Assembly: GCA_018267795.1 (NCBI GenBank)
Contig: JAFDXS010000087.1
Span: 1 to 8,016 of the forward strand
From: Bacteroidota bacterium
Lineage (GTDB): Bacteria; Bacteroidota; Bacteroidia; Chitinophagales; Chitinophagaceae
Direction of reading: 5' to 3'
Length of the DNA stretch: 8,016 nt
The notes under the pieces: model-generated
Database searches by the model: none
Seen by the model: the letters and a program-made list of their open reading frames with translations, nothing else
What the model was told of the DNA's origin: nothing
Program-made: the position numbers and the translations under genes
Shown: one piece after another, positions 1-6,775 of the stretch
How the letters are laid out: each line of letters starts with the position of its first letter
Position numbering within the stretch: position 1 is the stretch's first letter

Positions 1-303
1 GATAAGCATGCTGCTGTAGGCCATCTAAAGGGTGACCTGTTGCACTATAGCTATGCTACCATTTCGGACCACATTCGTAAAATAGAACAGTACTCAGAAA
101 TAAAAGCCCGTATAGATATAGAGAAGGGAAAAAAGGTTTCAATAATAAAACTGTGGTTTGCACCTAAACTGGAGTTTTTTATTGACTATGTTCTGCGCAG
201 AGGATTTCTTGACGGCTATTACGGCTATCTTATTTGTCGCAATTCCGCGTTTTACTCTTACGTTAAGTACGCAAAAATAAGGCAATACTCCAGGCACAAA
301 TAG
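1..303 (+). CDS. Glycosyltransferase family 2, C-terminal part (5' end outside window)
   Basis: This is the last 100 residues of a protein whose reading frame is open from base 1, so the start lies upstream of the window. The fragment has the tail typical of WaaE/KdtX-like family 2 glycosyltransferases: a KGDLLHYSY segment (residues 10-18 of the fragment), then ISDHIRKIEQYSEIKA (21-36), then an aromatic, basic, partly hydrophobic tail from about residue 50 (LWFAPKLEFFIDYVLRRGFLDGYYGYL). Proteins of this group transfer a sugar from a nucleotide donor during lipopolysaccharide core or other surface-glycan synthesis, at the cytoplasmic face of the inner membrane. The catalytic GT-A domain with its DxD motif is not in the window, so sugar specificity cannot be judged. 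A TTG at position 40 is inside the conserved stretch and is not the real start. The stop lies 12 bases from the end of the convergent T9SS gene. Confidence 0.82.
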   Translation, partial: DKHAAVGHLKGDLLHYSYATISDHIRKIEQYSEIKARIDIEKGKKVSIIKLWFAPKLEFFIDYVLRRGFLDGYYGYLICRNSAFYSYVKYAKIRQYSRHK

Positions 304-315
304 CCAGTGCTACAG

Positions 316-2304
316 TTACTCTTTTACCCACTTCCTGGTCCTGATATTGCCTGTGGTGTCGCTTATCCAAAGGGTATAAACTCCGGCGGGTAACTTATTT
401 ATTTTAATGGCTATTGTGTTTTTACCATTGCTAAGCGATTGTGCTGCGGTAATGAGCCTTCTGCCAGTGATATCTATAATGCATATAGTGGCGGCGGTAT
501 TGGCTGCACAGTTTATTTCAATATGCAGTTCGTCGGCAGCAGGATTTGGATACAACAATATACTGCTACTGGCTGCTGAGATATTAGCAACGACAGTATT
601 GTGCACAGGATAACTAACCGTAATAGTATCTGTAATGCCTATGCCCAGATTATAATAGTTGCCCGATGGAGTTGCCTGAAGTTTTACAGGACGCACCATG
701 TAATACTTTAAGCCCGTGTTGCCACCGGCAGTATCATAATAAAAAGTATCAGTAGTTTGATTGGATATGCGCTGGTAATAACCATACAGGCTATCTGCCC
801 GATAAACATAATAGCCTGCTACGGCAGCGTCTGCAGAACTATGCCAGCTGAGATGCGCACCGCCGTCAACAGGTGCATTAATAGCCAGGTTGTTTGCGGG
901 TTTTATATAGTCAGTGCGCAGCGTGAGGTCGCCCATTAATGCGATATGAACAAACTCAGCACCATAGCCTGTTGGGGCATAAGTTCCGGCATTGTTTTGT
1001 GTAAGTCTTGCAGCGTAGCCTATGTTTTCACCAAGTGCCATGTGGTGGAAAAACCAATTGGGCCTGCCTGCCCAGCAGGAGGTAAGTGCAGGAACATCAG
1101 CACAAAGAGGAGCGCGCAGAAAATTGTTCTGTACATTCCAGTCGCCAAAATAGCTGCCGAACAACATAGTGAATATGCCATTAACATGGTTAACTGCAAA
1201 ATCGCTAGTGCTGCCTATGCCACCTGCACTGGTAAAGGTGCCGCCGCCGCAGCCATAAGCCCACTGGTAAGTGGAATCGTTAAGCGAACTGATGAAATCT
1301 ATTTCCTGAATATTATTCCTGCCCATTAACACCGGGAAATTTCTCCAGCCATTGGCAGCAAATGCCTCGCCGCTAAAACCACCAAAGTTATCATCTATAA
1401 GTGCGCGATGAGACATGGCGAGTGAATCCATTTTATACAAATGGTCACGCATGAGATAAGACCTCATGAGCTGCACTTCTGTTTTGCCAAAGGCTGGCAT
1501 ATTGTAAAAGTCTATACGGCTTACTTCTATTTTTGCAGCTGCAGGCACTAAGGTGAGGTCCCACTTGCCATCGTTAAGTCTATTCCTGTTTGCTGCATAC
1601 CCGGCTGATGTATCATTTACTATTGTATCTGTCCACACGCGGCTGATATTGGCATAGTACATATCTGCAGGCCAGGCGCCCAGGTGATCAGGGTGGCCAT
1701 CGGGATTCAAGTCGCCGCTATAGGGTACGGCAATATGGCCTAAGAGCAAAACAGCATTAATGGTATTGGTAGCGACATCATTGACGATAATTGCTTTTAC
1801 GGCAGTGTCTGCAAGCGTTCTGGATACATCATGCCTTATTACCTGCCAGCCGTCACCGCTTATATCATGCATAAGCTGTGTGATAAGCGTAGCGCAAGAA
1901 TCAGTAAACGTACTATCGACAAATAAGGACAGCGTGCCCTTGTAGTGCATGGCAGGTGCCTTTATGCCGGCGTATATATAGCCTGTAGCATCAATAGGTC
2001 CGGCGGCTTCTATGCTGTATTCGTATGCGGAGTCTGCAATTACTTTAGTGTCTGTATAACTACTATCTGTGGCAGGCAGGCTTTTCAGAAATGTCCATGC
2101 ACCCGATGTTTTTGCTTTTTTATTCAGTGCATAAGACGTGGCAGTTGCTACAGGCTTCCATGAAAGGGTGATTTGTGCAGGACTGGACTGAACCGTAGCT
2201 GTGAGCTGAATGGCATAATCTACTGCAGGCTGTGCAAAAGACAATGACGCAAAAAAAAGAGATACCGTAAGCAGGAAAGCAGAGTAGCGATATGACATAG
2301 ACAT
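316..2304 (-). CDS. Secreted Fn3 and T9SS type A sorting-domain protein with gingipain-like (C25-like) central region
   Basis: This is a 662-residue exported protein. In order it has a Sec signal peptide (about 1-24, hydrophobic core ending SLSFA before QP), a fibronectin type III domain (about 28-103), a large central region (about 120-465), a second Fn3-like domain (about 474-565) and a T9SS type A sorting domain (about 582-662, with LLYPNPAADEL, DITGRRL and LPAGVYTL). Such domains send a protein through the Bacteroidota type IX secretion system to the surface or medium and are normally cleaved off. The central region has conserved-looking blocks: GDGW (150-153), LLLGHIAVPYSG (186-197), GAWPADMYY (209-217), DDNFGG (304-309), YGCGGG (350-355), FGSYFGDW (382-389) and LMGDLTLR (456-463). 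Their order resembles gingipain-type C25 peptidases, but the catalytic His/Cys pair appears to be missing, so peptidase activity is doubtful. I chose the ATG at 2304 because it gives a normal signal peptide; an in-frame TTG at 2325 would add seven residues. Function is unknown. Confidence 0.85.
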   Translation of the reverse strand: MSMSYRYSAFLLTVSLFFASLSFAQPAVDYAIQLTATVQSSPAQITLSWKPVATATSYALNKKAKTSGAWTFLKSLPATDSSYTDTKVIADSAYEYSIEAAGPIDATGYIYAGIKAPAMHYKGTLSLFVDSTFTDSCATLITQLMHDISGDGWQVIRHDVSRTLADTAVKAIIVNDVATNTINAVLLLGHIAVPYSGDLNPDGHPDHLGAWPADMYYANISRVWTDTIVNDTSAGYAANRNRLNDGKWDLTLVPAAAKIEVSRIDFYNMPAFGKTEVQLMRSYLMRDHLYKMDSLAMSHRALIDDNFGGFSGEAFAANGWRNFPVLMGRNNIQEIDFISSLNDSTYQWAYGCGGGTFTSAGGIGSTSDFAVNHVNGIFTMLFGSYFGDWNVQNNFLRAPLCADVPALTSCWAGRPNWFFHHMALGENIGYAARLTQNNAGTYAPTGYGAEFVHIALMGDLTLRTDYIKPANNLAINAPVDGGAHLSWHSSADAAVAGYYVYRADSLYGYYQRISNQTTDTFYYDTAGGNTGLKYYMVRPVKLQATPSGNYYNLGIGITDTITVSYPVHNTVVANISAASSSILLYPNPAADELHIEINCAANTAATICIIDITGRRLITAAQSLSNGKNTIAIKINKLPAGVYTLWISDTTGNIRTRKWVKE

Positions 2305-2357
2305 CCGTTTATGTAAATATAACAAACGAATTATGTAATGCAGCTAATTTAATATGT

Positions 2358-3683
2358 TTATATTCTGTTGGGGATATCTATGTTGAATGTCGTTCCTTTT
2401 GCTTCTCTGCTGCTAACAGATATGTTGCCGCCATGCTGCTCTACTATTTGCTGACATATACTAAGACCTAAGCCATAGGACTTTTCTCCATCCAAACCTG
2501 TTCTGCCTGCTTTTGAGAAACGATCAAATAAATAAGGATGCAGGTCTTCAGGGATGCCTATGCCATTGTCACTTATTGATATCCGTATATTGTTTTTTTC
2601 CGTCTGCAGGCCCAGCTCTATAATGCCGTCAGGGGGTGTAAACTTTATTGCATTATTTATCAGGTTGTCTATTACACGCTGCATCTTCTGCTCGTTAATG
2701 GCTGCAATTATCTCGTTGCCGGGAGACTTATATACCAGTTGTCTGTTAGCGGGTATGCGATGCACCCACTGATCCCGAACGGAACTGAGGAATTGATTTA
2801 AAGATACCCCTTCAACAGAGATTGTCTTATTATCTCTCTTCTTTGCAGTGTCTATAAGATCCTGAATAATGGTATCGGAATTTTTGCATGCAGACAGTAT
2901 CATATTATAGTACTCAAGCTTCTCCTCTTCTGTGGATGTGGGGTGCTGAATAAGATCTACTAATGCTGCAATACTATTTATAGGACTACGCAAGTCATGC
3001 GCCACCATGTCCAGTATTTCGGTTTGTGTCTGGTTTATCTTCTGTATTTCATTGCTTTTCTCCTCGGTAGTGCGGAGCTGCATAAAATACCTGAAATGTG
3101 AAGAATACAATATGCGTGATATGATAAAGAAAAGCAGGATGACTACGAAAGAAACGATATAGTTTTCCCATAGTACCATTTTGTTTGTCTGAAAAGCATT
3201 CAAGCTAATAGAAAATATAGTAAAGGTGAGTATAGAGATAAGAAAAGTACCCCAAAAATCAAATATCCATAGCACACCTACACCAAACATGCCCGCCATA
3301 AACATGGTCATCGTATTGCCTGGATCATGCTGGGCAATGAATGTGAGCCACATAAAGCCCCCAATGATGATCAGTGCATAATAAGAAGTAAGTATCCAGA
3401 AAGCTCTTAAGCGCCTTTTTATATTTGCTTTCTTTATAATGGTATGACCCAGGAGGTAGATAACAGAGCCGGAAAGCAGGAAAATAAGTACATCTCTATA
3501 CTCCCTGGGGTTATTCACAATGAGGCCGTAATCAACAAAAAGCTTACAGATAAAAATTAAAATACAGGTGGCTGTAACTGTATATGCTAATATGTTTGAT
3601 GTGCCGATATTTTGCTTTATAGCAAACTGCCTGAACGGGCGCGAGTATTCCTTGCTTGGGTTATTAAAAAAATAATAGCGCAT
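2358..3683 (-). CDS. Membrane sensor histidine kinase
   Basis: This 441-residue protein is the sensor half of a two-component system, autophosphorylating on histidine and passing phosphate to a response regulator. The N-terminal 200 residues hold about six membrane helices (roughly 30-50, 62-80, 96-115, 122-142, 143-163 and 174-194) with very short loops, so there is no sizeable periplasmic sensor domain. A short linker (200-222) leads to a HisKA domain with the H-box DMVAHDLRSPINS (phospho-acceptor His229). The HATPase domain has an N-box (DNLINNAIKF, Asn344), G1 (SDNGIGIP, 371-378), an F-box (LFDRFSKAG, 385-393) and G2 (YGLGLSI, 403-409). All the residues expected for kinase activity are present. 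There is no PAS, HAMP or fused receiver domain, and no response regulator adjoins it. The ATG has no clear Shine-Dalgarno sequence. It lies 53 bases upstream of the T9SS gene on the same strand, so the two may share a transcript. The signal it senses cannot be deduced; membrane state or a small lipophilic ligand is possible. Confidence 0.93.
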   Translation of the reverse strand: MRYYFFNNPSKEYSRPFRQFAIKQNIGTSNILAYTVTATCILIFICKLFVDYGLIVNNPREYRDVLIFLLSGSVIYLLGHTIIKKANIKRRLRAFWILTSYYALIIIGGFMWLTFIAQHDPGNTMTMFMAGMFGVGVLWIFDFWGTFLISILTFTIFSISLNAFQTNKMVLWENYIVSFVVILLFFIISRILYSSHFRYFMQLRTTEEKSNEIQKINQTQTEILDMVAHDLRSPINSIAALVDLIQHPTSTEEEKLEYYNMILSACKNSDTIIQDLIDTAKKRDNKTISVEGVSLNQFLSSVRDQWVHRIPANRQLVYKSPGNEIIAAINEQKMQRVIDNLINNAIKFTPPDGIIELGLQTEKNNIRISISDNGIGIPEDLHPYLFDRFSKAGRTGLDGEKSYGLGLSICQQIVEQHGGNISVSSREAKGTTFNIDIPNRI

Positions 3684-3754
3684 TTGAAAAGTTCTATACT
3701 TATCCCTGGAGCAGTAGGTTTTGTTTTCGGTGATACTGATCCTAAATTCGGGGG

Positions 3755-3786
3755 CAAGTATAATAAAAAAAATTGTATATAACTAA
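3755..3786 (-). promoter_or_regulatory. Weak candidate promoter for the histidine kinase gene
   Basis: On the minus strand the sequence reads TTAG (3783-3786), 20 bases, then TATACTTG (3755-3762). This is close to the Bacteroidota pattern TTTG-N17-23-TAnnTTTG, with one mismatch in each element. It would give a leader of roughly 70 bases before the kinase ATG at 3683. An eight-T run lies in the spacer (3765-3772). The match is imperfect in an AT-rich gap and may be chance. Confidence 0.22.
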
Positions 3787-3793
3787 TCCGCTG

Positions 3794-4345
3794 TTATTCA
3801 AACATTAAAAAGCTGTTTATCAGACTTTGCCAAACCGCGTCCGACTGGTTGCCGGTACCGCCTATTATTTCGTTTCTACCATGATAGAGGCTAGATAGTC
3901 TCCTTTCAAGGCGCTCGATAACTATTGTGCTGCTGACGGCGCTGTTTATAAGATATGCCTCGTCCTCATCCTTTATATGTGGTTCTTTTGATGGGTGAAT
4001 CCTTATGGCTATTGTTTCTGTATTTATATCAGGATAGTCATCGTATTCTATAGCATCAATGTGTATCCAGTGGTACAAACTGTTGCCACTGCTATTGGCT
4101 ATACGTATGAAATCGCCTGTGTGGGCGTGCCTATGCACTTCTTTGCCATGCGCATCAGTTAGTACAAAAGCGCTGAAAAAGGAATTCTCTTTTTTCCAGC
4201 TATTTATATCCAGCATCCTGTCTTTTGCTTCAACGAACATATCTTCAGCATCTTCTACGGTTAGAGCAGTAATATAGCTTTGCAGGTTTTTCTCGGTGCC
4301 TTGCATTTGTTCCGGTACCAGGTAGTGGTCGTTGATTGCATTCAT
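3794..4345 (-). CDS. Conserved hypothetical protein, function unknown
   Basis: This is a 183-residue soluble protein with no signal peptide, no membrane segment and no domain I can name. It resembles, from memory, an uncharacterised Bacteroidota family with a block like EDMFVEAKDRMLDINSW (34-50) followed by a core of LTDAHGKEV (62-70), HTGDFIRI (75-82), YHWIHIDAIEYDDYPD (91-106) and ETIAIRIHPS (110-119). The alternating hydrophobic pattern suggests a compact mostly beta domain from about 55 to 145, after an alpha-helical N-terminus. The C-terminal part has HGRNE (155-159) and a short helix (WQSLINSFLMF). I chose the ATG at 4345 because the frame continues upstream to 4483, across the divergent promoter region and into the maeB start, where the residues are cysteine-rich and unlike the rest. 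It is divergent from maeB and lies 110 bases upstream of the histidine kinase. No function is proposed. Confidence 0.72.
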   Translation of the reverse strand: MNAINDHYLVPEQMQGTEKNLQSYITALTVEDAEDMFVEAKDRMLDINSWKKENSFFSAFVLTDAHGKEVHRHAHTGDFIRIANSSGNSLYHWIHIDAIEYDDYPDINTETIAIRIHPSKEPHIKDEDEAYLINSAVSSTIVIERLERRLSSLYHGRNEIIGGTGNQSDAVWQSLINSFLMFE

Positions 4346-4361
4346 AAGCGATTGATTTATA

Positions 4362-4389
4362 CAAAATACACACGAAAATTCGTGCCAAA
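4362..4389 (-). promoter_or_regulatory. Candidate Bacteroidota-type promoter for the hypothetical gene
   Basis: On the minus strand the sequence reads TTTG (4386-4389), 17 bases, then TATTTTG (4362-4368). This resembles TTTG-N17-23-TAnnTTTG with a one-base-shorter second element. The ATG at 4345 would then have a leader of about 10-12 bases. The spacer contains a perfect 14-base palindrome, listed separately. Confidence 0.4.
4371..4384. promoter_or_regulatory. 14-base palindrome, possible operator
   Basis: The sequence CACGAAAATTCGTG has perfect six-base arms (CACGAA and TTCGTG) around a central AA. It sits wholly inside the spacer of the candidate minus-strand promoter and about 90 bases upstream of maeB. 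It is too short, and has no following T-run, to be a good terminator. The position would suit a dimeric repressor or activator controlling the hypothetical gene and perhaps maeB. No known operator matches it that I can name. Confidence 0.35.
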
Positions 4390-4440
4390 GTATTTTAATA
4401 TGTAGTGAGTGACAGATACTATGCATTTCTTTACACACTC

Positions 4441-4472
4441 TTTGTACCTTAGATGACCTGAAAATTATTTTG
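4441..4472 (+). promoter_or_regulatory. Candidate promoter for maeB
   Basis: The + strand has TTTG (4441-4444), 21 bases, then TATTTTG (4466-4472), the same second element as in the opposite direction. The maeB ATG starts only four bases after it, so transcription from here would give a leaderless or almost leaderless mRNA. An in-frame TGA at 4471 rules out a start further upstream. The real promoter may instead lie further left in the 131-base gap. Confidence 0.3.
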
Positions 4473-4476
4473 AAAA

Positions 4477-6771
4477 ATGGCACAGCTTATAAGAAAGGAA
4501 GATGCACTGGAATATCATGAGAAGGGAAGGCCGGGGAAAATAGAAGTAATACCTACCAAAGAAACAAAGACACAAAGAGACCTGGCACTGGCTTACTCGC
4601 CGGGTGTAGCAGAGCCCTGCATGGAGATACACGATCACCCTGAAGATGTGTATCGCTATACTGCAAAAGGTAACCTGGTAGCAGTAATAAGTAATGGCAC
4701 CGCAGTGCTGGGCCTGGGAGATATAGGGGCGGAAGCATCCAAACCGGTGATGGAAGGAAAGGGTATCCTTTTTAAGATATTTGCGGACATAGATGTGTTT
4801 GATATAGAACTCAAATCGCGGGAGATAGATGAATTTGTGACTGTGGTGAAAGCGCTGGAACCAACTTTTGGCGGTATAAACCTGGAAGATATAAAAGCAC
4901 CTGAATGCTTTGAAATAGAAAAGCGCCTGAAGGAAGAGCTAAGCATACCCATAATGCATGATGACCAGCATGGTACTGCCATAATATCCGGTGCGGCACT
5001 GCTGAATGCGCTAGAGCTGGTAGGCAAAAACATTGCTGATGTGAAATTTGTGGTGAGTGGGGCAGGTGCATCAGCAATATCGTGTTGCAAGATATACATA
5101 GCGCTTGGGGCTAAGGTGGAGAACATCTATATGTTTGACAGCAAGGGGCTGATAACTAAATCGCGCACAGACCTGGATAAATATAAACAACAATTTGCCC
5201 AGGATGCCGAAATGACAAACCTTGAAGACGAAATGAAGGGGGCAGATGTGTTTATTGGCCTGTCTAAAGGCAATATAGTTTCGAAAGAAATGGTGAAGGG
5301 GATGGCTGATAAGCCAATTGTTTTTGCGCTTGCAAACCCTAACCCTGAAATACCCTATGAGGATGCTATAGAAGCAAGGCCGGATGTAATAATGGCCACA
5401 GGGCGCAGCGACTATCCTAACCAGGTAAATAATGTGCTGGGCTTTCCCTATATATTCCGTGGTGCACTGGACGTGCGCGCTACTACAATAAATGAGGAGA
5501 TGAAATTGGCTGCAGTGAAAGCATTAGCATCTTTAGCTAAAGAACCTGTGCCTGATATGGTGAATGTAGCTTATAATGAGACCAGTTTGTTTTTCGGTCC
5601 TACTTATATAATACCTAAACCTATAGACCCAAGGTTATTGGTTACCGTGGCGCCTGCTGTTGCTAAAGCTGCAATAGAGAGTGGTGTGGCTAAAAAGCCA
5701 ATAACGGATTGGGATGCGTATGAGAATGAATTATACCAGCGACTGGGATCCGACGATAACCTTATGCGCTTTGTGGTGAATAAAGCAAAACAGAACCCTA
5801 AGCGGGTGGTGTTTGCCGAGTCTGAAAACCTGAAAGTGCTGAAGGCAGCGCAGATAGTAAAGGATGAAGGTATAGCCATACCTATACTGCTGGGTGATGA
5901 AAAGAAGATACGGGCTTTAATAAAAGAGAATGGCTTACAGCTACATGATATAACAATTATAGACCCGCTAAGTGAAAGCTCTGATAAAAAGCGTGCAGAA
6001 TATGGTGCACAATTCTTTGAAAAACGTAAACGCCGCGGTTATAATTTATACGAGGCGCGCAAGGTAATGCGTGAACGGCCATATTTCGGCTGCATGATGG
6101 TAGAGACGGGAGAAGCAGATGCTTTAATATCCGGCCTCACCCGCCAGTATCCAAATACATTGCGCCCGGCGCTGGAGATAATAGGTATGGAGCTGGACGC
6201 TAAGCGCGTGGCCGGCTTATATATTATGCTTACCAAGAAGGGGCCGCTGTTCTTTGCAGATACCACGGTTAATTTCAATCCTACAGAAGATGAACTGGTG
6301 GATATTACCTTGCTTACTGCACGTACAGTAGAGCATCTTAATATCAAACCCCGTATTGCTATGCTGTCTTATTCGAATTTTGGCAGCAGCGCATCACCCG
6401 AGGCAATTCTTGTGCGTAATGCTGTAACTAAGATAAAAGCAACGCATCCAGACCTTATAATAGATGGCGAAATGCAGGCAGGTGTGGCATTCAATAAGGA
6501 TTTGCTCAGGGAAAACTATCCTTTCTCCGACCTTGTAAATGAATCGCCGAACGTACTGATATTCCCTAATCTTGCAGCGGGTAATATCGCTTATCACCTG
6601 CTGCAGGAAGTAGGTGGTGCAGAGGCTGTGGGACCAGTGCTTATAGGCCTGCGTAAGCCTGTGCATGTATTGCAGCTTGGTAGCTCTGTAAGGCAGATAG
6701 TAAATATGGTGTCAATAGCGGTAGTAGAGGCGCAAGTGAAGGCAGCAGCAAACGAAAATAATGAAGCTTAG
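4477..6771 (+). CDS. maeB: Malic enzyme fused to phosphotransacetylase-like domain (MaeB type)
   Basis: This 764-residue cytoplasmic enzyme has the MaeB architecture and length. It oxidatively decarboxylates malate to pyruvate, usually with NADP, linking the TCA cycle to pyruvate and NADPH supply. The malic N-terminal domain (about 15-165) carries the YSPGVAEPC motif with the probable catalytic Tyr40, Lys95 in GKG, metal ligands Glu137-Asp138 (NLEDIKAPE) and Asp162-Asp163 (HDDQHGTA). The NAD(P)-binding domain (about 166-410) has the Rossmann loop SGAGASA (194-200) and ALANPNPEI (284-292). From about 430 to 755 follows a PTA/PTB domain. Its catalytic-site segment reads KPVHVLQLGSSVRQIVN where active phosphotransacetylases have KPVNDLSRG and a downstream ED, so it is probably regulatory, as known for E. 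coli MaeB. The ATG is the only reasonable start, since an in-frame stop lies just before it. Isoleucine is mostly encoded by ATA (about 50 of 62 by hand count). Strict NADP preference is from the family, not proved by the sequence. Confidence 0.96.
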   Translation: MAQLIRKEDALEYHEKGRPGKIEVIPTKETKTQRDLALAYSPGVAEPCMEIHDHPEDVYRYTAKGNLVAVISNGTAVLGLGDIGAEASKPVMEGKGILFKIFADIDVFDIELKSREIDEFVTVVKALEPTFGGINLEDIKAPECFEIEKRLKEELSIPIMHDDQHGTAIISGAALLNALELVGKNIADVKFVVSGAGASAISCCKIYIALGAKVENIYMFDSKGLITKSRTDLDKYKQQFAQDAEMTNLEDEMKGADVFIGLSKGNIVSKEMVKGMADKPIVFALANPNPEIPYEDAIEARPDVIMATGRSDYPNQVNNVLGFPYIFRGALDVRATTINEEMKLAAVKALASLAKEPVPDMVNVAYNETSLFFGPTYIIPKPIDPRLLVTVAPAVAKAAIESGVAKKPITDWDAYENELYQRLGSDDNLMRFVVNKAKQNPKRVVFAESENLKVLKAAQIVKDEGIAIPILLGDEKKIRALIKENGLQLHDITIIDPLSESSDKKRAEYGAQFFEKRKRRGYNLYEARKVMRERPYFGCMMVETGEADALISGLTRQYPNTLRPALEIIGMELDAKRVAGLYIMLTKKGPLFFADTTVNFNPTEDELVDITLLTARTVEHLNIKPRIAMLSYSNFGSSASPEAILVRNAVTKIKATHPDLIIDGEMQAGVAFNKDLLRENYPFSDLVNESPNVLIFPNLAAGNIAYHLLQEVGGAEAVGPVLIGLRKPVHVLQLGSSVRQIVNMVSIAVVEAQVKAAANENNEA

Positions 6772-6775
6772 GTAA

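Noticed and set aside
946..1329. A 127-codon + strand open frame, and similar ones at 407-613, 757-939, 1760-1945 and 1945-2163
   Set aside because: All lie antisense to the T9SS protein gene, have no recognisable family and a residue make-up (cysteine-rich, low complexity) expected of shadow frames.
2305..2330. TTG start at 2325 for the T9SS protein, and the TTCGTTTG (minus strand, 2323-2330) as a promoter element
   Set aside because: The ATG at 2304 already gives a normal signal peptide. The promoter-like octamer has no TTTG element at the expected distance upstream.
3765..3772. Eight-T run on the minus strand after the hypothetical gene as an intrinsic terminator
   Set aside because: No convincing GC-rich stem precedes it; the flanking sequence is AT-rich with only weak self-complementarity.
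4346..4483. N-terminal extension of the hypothetical protein up to position 4483
   Set aside because: The extra 46 residues cross the divergent promoter region and overlap the maeB start; they are cysteine-rich and unlike the rest of the protein, so the ATG at 4345 is preferred.
4656..5126. A 156-codon minus-strand open frame and overlapping 4811-5077, 5604-5879, 6039-6347, 6394-6666 frames
   Set aside because: They are antisense to maeB, which has complete, well recognised domains; the predicted proteins are serine-rich shadow translations.
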